From contig CABUBH010000069.1 of assembly GCA_902489775.1 (NCBI GenBank), positions 1 to 6,246 of the forward strand: a stretch of 6,246 nucleotides of DNA. Reading direction: 5' to 3'. Position 1 is the stretch's first letter, and each line of letters starts with the position of its first letter. Made by a program: the position numbers and the translations under genes. The notes under the pieces are model-generated. The model did not search any database. It was not told the DNA's origin and saw only the letters and a list, made by a program, of their open reading frames with translations. Source of the DNA: an uncultured Collinsella sp. GTDB taxonomy: Bacteria; Actinomycetota; Coriobacteriia; Coriobacteriales; Coriobacteriaceae. Below, piece after piece: positions 1-4,492 of the stretch.

Positions 1-58
1 GCGGGTGGTTTCTGATGCGGCGCGCTGCGCGCCCCGCACAGGCTAAAGCCTCTAATGA

Positions 59-87
59 AAGGGCGCTGACCTTCTGGTCGCGCCCTT
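59..87. terminator. Bulged hairpin, possible weak terminator
   Basis: AAGGGCGC plus GACC (59-71, with T67 bulged) pairs with GGTC plus GCGCCCTT (76-87), giving 12 base pairs around a TTCT loop. Neither side has a long T-run: the plus strand continues TTGAAATT and the minus strand TTTCATTAG. It may be a weak or decayed terminator for a gene to the left of the window, or a minus-strand backup terminator. The stem is clear; the function is inferred. Confidence 0.4.
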
Positions 88-135
88 GAAATTAAACGTC
101 AGATTGCCGCTTAGGGTCGCTTGCAGCGTCGAGCA

Positions 136-163
136 GTTGCGCGGTTTGGTAAAACCGCGCAAC
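136..163. repeat. Perfect 12-bp hairpin without T-run
   Basis: GTTGCGCGGTTT (136-147) and AAACCGCGCAAC (152-163) are exact reverse complements around a GGTA loop. Neither strand shows a T-tract after the stem, so this is not a normal intrinsic terminator. A structured RNA element or a REP-like intergenic repeat is possible; copy number elsewhere in the genome would decide. Confidence 0.5.
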
Positions 164-358
164 AAAAGGGCCTGTGGTCAAAAAAGAGCAAAAATGAGTA
201 CTGTTACCTTTTTAGTAGCAGCGATTTTTGGTCAAAATCGACAACCTCGAGCCCGAAACTCCTTATTCACCGTCAACCGGCGCTAAATTGAAAGCCGATG
301 ACCGCTTATTAACGTACAGTATTTACGGTTTTGTCCATTATTTTTTGCTCGCAAAATG

Positions 359-397
359 AAACGCCGTTTGTGACAGTACTCACAAACGGCGTTTTTT
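359..397 (+). terminator. Intrinsic terminator, probably bidirectional
   Basis: AAACGCCGTTTGTGA (359-373) pairs perfectly over 15 bp with TCACAAACGGCGTTT (380-394) around a CAGTAC loop. The plus strand ends in six Ts (392-397), a strong terminator for transcription entering from the left. On the minus strand the stem is followed by CATTTTGC, so it could also end the nhaA transcript, whose stop codon is about 90 nt away. Confidence 0.8.
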
Positions 398-486
398 GAC
401 CACAGGGGTATTCAACGAATGGCAGACATTGCTCTAAGCCACATTTTGCACGCGCTCGAGACATTACCAACCAAGCTTTAGCGCCC

Positions 487-1845
487 CTACTCGTCCTTGG
501 GCGCGGGATGTTTGCAGACCACGCTCATGTAGATCATGCCGAGCACGGCGGCAGTGACCGAACCGGCAAGGATGGCGGCCTTGGCTGCAAGAACCTCAAA
601 CTGGGCCGTCGGGAAGGCAAGGCCGCTGATGAGAATCGACATGGTAAAGCCGATACCGCCCAGAATGCCCACACCGGCAATCATATGCCAATTAACATTG
701 CGCGGCAGCTCGCAGGCCTTAAGCTTGACCAGCGCGAACGTCATGCCAAAGATACCGATCGGCTTGCCCAGCAGCATGCCAAAGTACACACCGAGCGTCA
801 CCGGATCGGTGAGCAGCGTGCTCATGTCCACGCCCACCAGACGAACCTGCGCGTTGACAAATGCAAAGATCGGCAGGATCACAAAGTTGACCGGCGTGGA
901 GATCAGACGCTCCATGCGGATGAGCGGCGGGGTCACGCGGTGCATGACGCGCTCGACCTTGGTGGTCGAGACGGTAAAGTCATGCTGGCCCAGGATGTGT
1001 GCCTCGTCATCGTAACGGTCATCGAGCAGCGGCAGGCACTCGCCCAACCAATCGGTGAGGCTATCGAGCTTGACGCCGCACTTGGCCGGGATGGTAAAGG
1101 CCAAGATGACGCCAGCAAGCGTGGCATGTACGCCGCTCTTGAACATGCAGAACCACAACAGCAGACCCAGTACCGAATACGGGGCAAGGCGGTAATGCTG
1201 CGTCTTGTTGAGCCACACGAGCGCGCAGGTCACAAGCGCGGCGGCGCCCAACCAAAACGGATTGGGGCTCTGACCGTAGAAAATGGCGATGGCGGCGATG
1301 GAGATGAGGTCGTCGGCGATGGCGAGCGTCGAGAAGAACACGCGCACGCCGTTGGGCACGCGATTGCCCAAAAGCGACAGCACGCCCAGCGCAAAGGCAA
1401 TATCGGTTGCCATGGGAATGGCCCAGCCGTTGTGCGCGCCGGCATGGTTAAAGATCAGGTAGATGCAGGCGGGAACGACGACGCCGCCCACGGCTGCCAG
1501 CATGGGAAGCATGGCCTGACGCAGGTTTTTGAGCTCGCCGACCGTCATCTCGTACTTAAGCTCAATGCCCACCAACAAAAAGAAAATCGCCATGAGGAAG
1601 TCGTTGACGAAAAGCTCAACGGTGAGACCAGCCGTAAGGTTGCCCAGACCCACATACAGCGGGGTCTCCAAAAAGTGATGGATGGCCTCGTAGGCATCGG
1701 TATTGGCGCAAATGACGGCGGCGATGGCGGCAATCACCATGACCGCGGCGGAAATCGTGCCGTTCTCGGCGATGCGCTCCCAAATGTCGTGACGTTCAAA
1801 GCGCTTGCGCTCACGAACGTTGAACAGCTGCTCAGTTGCTGCCAT
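487..1845 (-). CDS. nhaA: Na+/H+ antiporter NhaA
   Basis: A 452-residue inner-membrane antiporter that exports Na+ (or Li+) in exchange for protons, supporting pH and sodium homeostasis. Family signatures are clear. ATDIAFALGVLSLLG (146-160) holds Asp148, equivalent to E. coli Asp133. LAIADDL (174-180) holds the ion-binding pair Asp178/Asp179 (E. coli Asp163/164). GVHATLAGV (238-246), GKPIGI with Lys361 (near E. coli Lys300) and GGIGFTMSI (396-404) are also present. About a dozen hydrophobic segments span the protein. It is longer than E. coli NhaA (about 388 aa): it has an extra charged N-terminal tail of about 20 residues and a charged loop around 259-310 rich in Asp, Glu, His and Arg. ATG 1845 is preceded by a strong ribosome site at 1852-1859. 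It is transcribed alone or by read-through from ppaC; its leader contains a complete terminator (see 1846-2051). Family assignment is near certain; the exact ion preference is not visible. Confidence 0.97.
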   Translation of the reverse strand: MAATEQLFNVRERKRFERHDIWERIAENGTISAAVMVIAAIAAVICANTDAYEAIHHFLETPLYVGLGNLTAGLTVELFVNDFLMAIFFLLVGIELKYEMTVGELKNLRQAMLPMLAAVGGVVVPACIYLIFNHAGAHNGWAIPMATDIAFALGVLSLLGNRVPNGVRVFFSTLAIADDLISIAAIAIFYGQSPNPFWLGAAALVTCALVWLNKTQHYRLAPYSVLGLLLWFCMFKSGVHATLAGVILAFTIPAKCGVKLDSLTDWLGECLPLLDDRYDDEAHILGQHDFTVSTTKVERVMHRVTPPLIRMERLISTPVNFVILPIFAFVNAQVRLVGVDMSTLLTDPVTLGVYFGMLLGKPIGIFGMTFALVKLKACELPRNVNWHMIAGVGILGGIGFTMSILISGLAFPTAQFEVLAAKAAILAGSVTAAVLGMIYMSVVCKHPAPKDE

Positions 1846-1851
1846 GGGCGG

Positions 1852-1859
1852 CTCCTTTC
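1852..1859 (-). promoter_or_regulatory. nhaA ribosome binding site
   Basis: GAAAGGAG lies 6 nt before ATG 1845 and fixes the start. The first part, GAAAG (1859-1855), can pair with CTTTC (1868-1864) around a CCGT loop, while an alternative hairpin ACGGGA/TCCCGT (1875-1870 with 1865-1860) would leave it free. Confidence 0.85.
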
Positions 1860-1878
1860 ACGGGAAAGTTCCCGTCTT

Positions 1879-1914
1879 AAAAAAGCACGGCCCGCCCAAG
1901 TGGCGGCGCCGCGC
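1879..1914 (-). terminator. Terminator in the nhaA leader
   Basis: On the minus strand a GC-rich stem (1914-1902 with 1896-1885; 11 pairs, one C bulge at 1907, one A-C mismatch, loop ACTTG) is followed at once by six Ts (1884-1879). It stands 33 nt before the nhaA ATG and after the separate ppaC terminator, so it either attenuates nhaA or ends a small RNA encoded between the two genes. Confidence 0.7.
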
Positions 1915-2053
1915 TCTAACGTATTACGCTTGCATCTAGCCTACCCTGCACGACAAGCACGCAGGCGTGGCCGAAAAGCGGAACCACAGGTTGAACATTA
2001 TTTGCTCAACGGCACGGGCACACCTGTCCGAGAGACGACGCGGCGCCGTGCAC

Positions 2054-2093
2054 AAAAAACGACCGGAGCGCGGGGCGTCCGCGATCCGGTCGT
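2054..2093 (-). terminator. ppaC intrinsic terminator
   Basis: On the minus strand ACGACCGGA (2093-2085) pairs with TCCGGTCGT (2067-2059), with a further short inner helix, and the transcript then continues in a run of Ts (2059-2054). It begins 19 nt after the ppaC stop codon and is a textbook terminator for that gene. Confidence 0.9.
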
Positions 2094-2112
2094 GGCGTTC
2101 GGTCAACTAAAC

Positions 2113-3036
2113 CTAGCAGGCGGCCATGATGGGGGCAGCGACCTGCTTCTTACGGGAGAGGACGCCCGGCATCCAGACGCCGTCGTGCTCGTCGGCAATG
2201 CCCAGGCCCTTCTGAGCAGCCTCGGTCTCGCCCTCGAGCAGGACCTGCGAGCCCTCCTCCATGATGTCGGTGATGCACAGGACGATGCCGTCGGCACCCT
2301 TCTCGGCGGCGTAGGCGCGCATGGCCTCGCGAATCTCGTCGATCATGCCGAGTGCACGGGTCTTGTCGACGGTCTCGTACTGGCCGATGAGCAGCTTCTT
2401 GCCAGCGGGCTCGAACATCTTGATGTCGTTGCCGACCATCTCGGCTGCAGTGAAGGAGCCGGACGGACGGGTGAGGAAGACCTCCATGCCAAACTTAACC
2501 GGGTCGACGCCCACCTGCTCGCCGAGCTTGGCGGCGATGGCGCGGTCGACATCGGTGGTGGTGGGGCTCTTGAGCATGAGCGTGTCGGTCATCATGGCCG
2601 AGAGCAGCAGCTTGGCCTGGACGTCGGAAAGCTCAACGCCGAGCACGCCGGCGAGCTTGGTGACGATGGTGCAGCTGGAGCCCCAGGGCAGGCAGATGTA
2701 GTGCAGCGGGCCGGCGGTCTCGAAGTCGCCGATGCGGTGATGATCGACAACACCAAAGACCGTGGCGTCCTTAAGGCCGGCGACGGACTGGGCAGACTCG
2801 TTGTGGTCAGTGAGGACGACGAGCTGACCGGCCTCGACGGAATCAATCACGCGGGGCTCGGCAATGCCGGCGTCGGCGAGCAACTTGGCGGACTCGGCCG
2901 GAAGCTGACCAAGGGCGCAGGCCTCGTAGGTGTTGCCGGCATACTCAACCTGGTTAAGCAGCTGGGACAGGACGACGGCGCTCATGATGGCGTCGTTATC
3001 GGGGTTCTGGTGACCAAAGACAAGAACGTTTGCCAT
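2113..3036 (-). CDS. ppaC: Manganese-dependent inorganic pyrophosphatase (family II)
   Basis: A 307-residue cytoplasmic enzyme that splits pyrophosphate to two phosphates and so pulls biosynthetic reactions forward. It is a DHH-superfamily (family II) pyrophosphatase. The metal motif GHQNPDNDA gives His9, Asp13 and Asp15 (the family more often reads GHxxPDTDS). TDH gives Asp77; VVDHH (96-100) gives the DHH signature; MMTD gives Asp151. The C-terminal DHHA2 domain carries the substrate-binding SRKKQ motif (294-298). Length matches the Bacillus subtilis enzyme (about 309 aa), and no CBS/DRTGG regulatory insert is present. ATG 3036 has a strong GGAGG site 6 nt upstream. It lies 166 nt after the glk stop, with repeats in between, and is followed by its own terminator, so it is probably a single-gene unit. 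Confidence in function is very high. Confidence 0.97.
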   Translation of the reverse strand: MANVLVFGHQNPDNDAIMSAVVLSQLLNQVEYAGNTYEACALGQLPAESAKLLADAGIAEPRVIDSVEAGQLVVLTDHNESAQSVAGLKDATVFGVVDHHRIGDFETAGPLHYICLPWGSSCTIVTKLAGVLGVELSDVQAKLLLSAMMTDTLMLKSPTTTDVDRAIAAKLGEQVGVDPVKFGMEVFLTRPSGSFTAAEMVGNDIKMFEPAGKKLLIGQYETVDKTRALGMIDEIREAMRAYAAEKGADGIVLCITDIMEEGSQVLLEGETEAAQKGLGIADEHDGVWMPGVLSRKKQVAAPIMAAC

Positions 3037-3042
3037 GGATAT

Positions 3043-3047
3043 CCTCC
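3043..3047 (-). promoter_or_regulatory. ppaC ribosome binding site
   Basis: GGAGG within AGTGGAGGAT lies 6 nt before ATG 3036. It supports this start over internal methionines. A TACCAT sequence about 40 nt upstream (minus strand, near 3080-3075) could be an actinobacterial -10 box, but I see no good -35. Confidence 0.85.
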
Positions 3048-3150
3048 ACTTGATATGTGTACTTGGACGTAGCTATGGTAGCACGCCGATGCCGAGCCTT
3101 CGCAGACGGAAGGGCCACGGCATATTTTGGGGCAGGCATGGAGGCCAAGG

Positions 3151-3201
3151 CTGTCCCTTTTGCACCATGTTGGTGCAAAGCAACCTGCCCCCCTTGCACC
3201 A
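3151..3201. repeat. TTGCACCA inverted and direct repeats
   Basis: TTTGCACCA (3159-3167) and TGGTGCAAA (3171-3179) form a perfect 9-bp dyad with a 3-base centre. A third half-site, TTGCACCA, lies at 3194-3201, touching the glk stop codon. CTGTCCCTTTTGCACCA (3151-3167) and CTGCCCCCCTTGCACCA (3185-3201) match at 14 of 17 positions, 34 bp apart. No T-run follows the hairpin on either strand, so it is a poor terminator. It could be an operator for ppaC or an intergenic repeat. Confidence 0.6.
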
Positions 3202-3202
3202 G

Positions 3203-4156
3203 CTATTTACCGGCAGCGCGCAGGGCTACGTAGGCGGCACCGATGATGCCGGCGTCGTTTCCGAGCGAAGCGACCTTGATGGGCGTCTCGCGCGAGGCGG
3301 AAAGCGCGTACTGCTTAAAGTGCTCGCGGACCTTGTCGAGGTAGACATCGGCCGAGGCGGATGCGCCGCCGCCGATGAGGAACATCTCGGGATCGACCAC
3401 GTTGGCAATAAGCGCCAGGGCGCGACCGAGATAGTCGGCCATGGTATCGGCCGCGGCCAGCGCGAGCTTGTCGCCCTCGCGGCAGGCCTGGAACACGTCC
3501 TTGGAATCGGAGGGACCGGTGAGCTCGATGGGCTCGACGCCTGCCTTCTTGCACTCGGCAAGGTAGTTGCTCACCACGCCGGTGGCGCTGGAATACTGCT
3601 CCAGGTGGCCATGTCCGCCGCAGCCGCAGGTGCGCTCCTCTTCGGGGTTCAGGCACATGTGGCCAATCTCGCCGCCGGCGCCCACAACGCCCGACACCAC
3701 GTCGCCGTTAACGATAACGCCGCCGCCCACGCCGGTACCGATGGTGACCATCACCACGTTCTGCACTCCCTTGGCAGAGCCGAGCCAGGCCTCGCCCATG
3801 GCAGCGGCGTTGGCATCGTTCTCGTACTTAACGACCGCATCGGGGCAGTGCTCCTGAATGGCGACTCTCAGCTCGGGCAGGTTAATGGCAATGTTGGCCT
3901 TGACCTTGGCATCGCCCGATGCCGGGATGGGGCACGGAACGGCCAGACCAATGCCCGCCACAAAGGCACGCGGAATCTGAGCCTTGGCGACCACCTGGTC
4001 GATAGCCTCGGTCACCGCGGCAAAGCCCGCAGCGTCAACGATAGGAGGCGTGGGCACGCTGGCCTTGGCCAGCAGGTTACCGTCTTCGTCGAACAGGCCC
4101 TCCTTAACCGAAGTGCCGCCGACGTCGATGCCGATGTAGTACTGCTTAGGTTCCAT
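3203..4156 (-). CDS. glk: ROK-family glucokinase
   Basis: A 317-residue cytoplasmic sugar kinase that uses ATP to make hexose 6-phosphate, most likely from glucose. Domains follow the ROK order: phosphate loop DVGGT (11-15), catalytic END with Asp114 (112-114), GTGVGGG (140-146), GEIGHM (162-167) with sugar/zinc residues Glu163 and His166, and the zinc motif CGCGGHGHLE (177-186). The last usually reads CxCGxxGCxE; here the third cysteine is His184, which could still bind zinc. GGGAS (262-266) lies in the C-terminal lobe. The frame is open 22 codons further upstream, but ATG 4156 is preferred: AAAGG (4170-4166) lies 9 nt upstream and family homology begins here. Divergent from gntR-manA, so joint control is likely. 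Other ROK substrates such as mannose cannot be excluded. ppaC lies downstream with a 166-nt gap. Confidence 0.92.
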   Translation of the reverse strand: MEPKQYYIGIDVGGTSVKEGLFDEDGNLLAKASVPTPPIVDAAGFAAVTEAIDQVVAKAQIPRAFVAGIGLAVPCPIPASGDAKVKANIAINLPELRVAIQEHCPDAVVKYENDANAAAMGEAWLGSAKGVQNVVMVTIGTGVGGGVIVNGDVVSGVVGAGGEIGHMCLNPEEERTCGCGGHGHLEQYSSATGVVSNYLAECKKAGVEPIELTGPSDSKDVFQACREGDKLALAAADTMADYLGRALALIANVVDPEMFLIGGGASASADVYLDKVREHFKQYALSASRETPIKVASLGNDAGIIGAAYVALRAAGK

Positions 4157-4173
4157 GGGAGCCCACCTTTCTC

Positions 4174-4181
4174 GTTTAAAC
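4174..4181. promoter_or_regulatory. Possible HutC-type operator core
   Basis: GTTTAAAC fits the GTnTAnAC core described for HutC-subfamily GntR operators and is a perfect palindrome. It lies 3 nt upstream of the AAAGG ribosome site of glk. An 8-base match can occur by chance, so this is weak support. Confidence 0.3.
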
Positions 4182-4209
4182 ATTGCCTGTATGGTACCGC
4201 TCCCAAGGC

Positions 4210-4251
4210 AAAAACCTGCCAAAAAGGGGCAGGTTTGTTTTGGCAGGTTTT
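4210..4251. terminator. Three-arm terminator-like hairpin in glk leader
   Basis: AAAACCTGCCAAAA (4211-4224) pairs perfectly over 14 bp with TTTTGGCAGGTTTT (4238-4251). It can instead pair over 9 bp with a middle arm, GGCAGGTTT (4228-4236). On the minus strand either stem runs into five Ts (4214-4210), 54 nt before the glk start; on the plus strand the short stem is followed by GTTTT. It may attenuate glk transcripts starting near 4389, or insulate the two divergent units. Confidence 0.55.
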
Positions 4252-4278
4252 ATCTGGGCAAATGCAAGGCATCTGATT

Positions 4279-4324
4279 TGGTCCGCCGGACAGCTAAACG
4301 ACTCGACCCGCCCCAGGCGGACCA
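4279..4324. repeat. Inverted repeat with alternative folds
   Basis: TGGTCCGCC (4279-4287) and GGCGGACCA (4316-4324) are exact 9-bp inverted repeats enclosing 28 bases. Two smaller hairpins compete: GTCC/GGAC (4281-4291) and CCGCC/GGCGG (4308-4320). No T-tract follows on either strand. It would lie in the predicted glk leader RNA, or act as a protein-binding dyad. Confidence 0.5.
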
Positions 4325-4359
4325 TCTTACTCAATCCAGCATTAATCGAGAATTTCATT

Positions 4360-4391
4360 TAGAGCGCTCTAGTTTTTCTTGTAGAGCGTCT
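4360..4391. promoter_or_regulatory. Paired TAGAGCG boxes, candidate GntR operators
   Basis: TAGAGCGCTCTA (4360-4371) is a perfect 12-bp palindrome. TAGAGCGTCT (4382-4391) repeats its left half and part of the right. The two start points are 22 bp apart, about two helical turns, so a protein could bind both on one face. The boxes lie just downstream of the -10 of the minus-strand promoter, over the expected start of glk transcription, a repressor position. The neighbouring gntR product is the obvious candidate. The sequence differs from the GTnTAnAC core common in HutC regulators. Confidence 0.5.
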
Positions 4392-4395
4392 TTTA

Positions 4396-4424
4396 GTATT
4401 ATCTTTCTCGAACTTTTATTTCAA
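4396..4424 (-). promoter_or_regulatory. Sigma-70 type promoter for glk
   Basis: On the minus strand TTGAAA (4424-4419) and TAATAC (4401-4396) are separated by exactly 17 bp. Five of six -35 bases match consensus. Transcription would start near 4389 and give a leader of about 230 nt before the glk ATG. This is the best promoter I can find in the window. Confidence 0.55.
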
Positions 4425-4450
4425 AGTAATAGGGATGCTTACGTCTTGGC

Positions 4451-4456
4451 TATACT
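4451..4456 (+). promoter_or_regulatory. Possible -10 box for gntR-manA
   Basis: TATACT is a good -10 hexamer and is preceded by TTGGC, near but not exactly an extended -10 element. No good -35 lies 16-18 bp upstream. Transcription would start near 4463, about 30 nt before the gntR start. Confidence 0.35.
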
Positions 4457-4492
4457 TCCTTTTGCATCCATTCAAGCTGGAAAGGGGGTTCC

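Larger units (their letters stand above)
1..486. other. Gene-free region with several hairpins
   Basis: No convincing gene lies in these 486 bases. From left to right I see a bulged hairpin (59-87), a perfect 12-bp hairpin (136-163), an AT-richer stretch with a 7-bp hairpin (CGATTTT/AAAATCG, 222-240), and a strong terminator (359-397). A 10-base motif TGAGTACTGT at 195-204 recurs as its exact reverse complement at 373-382, inside the terminator. Open frames of 30-66 codons across 86-286 run through the hairpins and lack a clear ribosome binding site. The segment may be a composite intergenic element or the 3' region of a neighbour outside the window. A 20-codon frame at 419-481 is discussed under findings. 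Confidence 0.6.
1846..2051 (-). promoter_or_regulatory. Structured nhaA leader, candidate attenuator
   Basis: Read in the nhaA direction, three hairpins follow each other almost without gaps. The first is GTTGAGCA/TGTTCAAC (2010-1990), 8 bp with one G-U pair that is only allowed in RNA of this sense. The second is GTGG-CCG/CGG-CCAC (1987-1967). The third is CCTGC/GCAGG (1965-1945). A GC-rich terminator hairpin with six Ts follows (1914-1879), then the ribosome site. Upstream, GCACGG (2051-2046) could pair either with CCGTGC at 2017-2012 or with the terminator arm CCGTGC at 1890-1885. I find no convincing promoter in the interval. Known precedents are the nhaA-I, nhaA-II and DUF1646 motif RNAs, which respond to Li+ or Na+; I could not match their consensus by eye. 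Confidence 0.5.
4157..4492. promoter_or_regulatory. Divergent glk / gntR control region
   Basis: This 336-bp gap separates the two divergent transcripts. From glk outward it holds the glk ribosome site (4166-4170), a GTTTAAAC palindrome (4174-4181), a three-arm terminator-like hairpin (4210-4251), a long inverted repeat (4279-4324), paired TAGAGCG boxes (4360-4391), a minus-strand promoter (4396-4424), a possible plus-strand -10 box (4451-4456) and the gntR ribosome site (4481-4488). The part from about 4335 to 4480 is clearly AT-richer than the genes. The density of symmetric elements supports a regulated intergenic region. Confidence 0.75.

Noticed and set aside
1..60. Possible tRNA or riboswitch at the left edge
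   Set aside because: Short GC-rich hairpins are present (near 19-33 and 40-51), but there is no cloverleaf, T-loop or known aptamer core.
86..286. 66-codon frame starting at TTG, or 30 codons from ATG 194
   Set aside because: No clear ribosome site. The longer version runs through the perfect hairpin at 136-163 and is very Arg-rich. It could be real only if conserved in relatives.
1938..1956. nhaA promoter using TTGTCG and TAGGCT
   Set aside because: The two boxes on the minus strand are only 7 bp apart, too close for a sigma-70 promoter, so neither is reported.
508..3072. Very long (854-codon) plus-strand open frame across nhaA and ppaC
   Set aside because: It is antisense to two confidently identified genes, has a repetitive, charged composition with no recognisable domain, and such frames are common opposite GC-rich genes because stop codons are rare there.
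4157..4222. Upstream extension of glk by 22 codons
   Set aside because: No ribosome site precedes ATG 4222, the added residues resemble no ROK N-terminus, and the frame overlaps the terminator-like hairpin. ATG 4156 has a good site.
3035..4276. 413-codon plus-strand frame opposite glk
   Set aside because: Antisense to the well-supported glucokinase, Ala/Gly/His-rich, and no domain or ribosome site seen.
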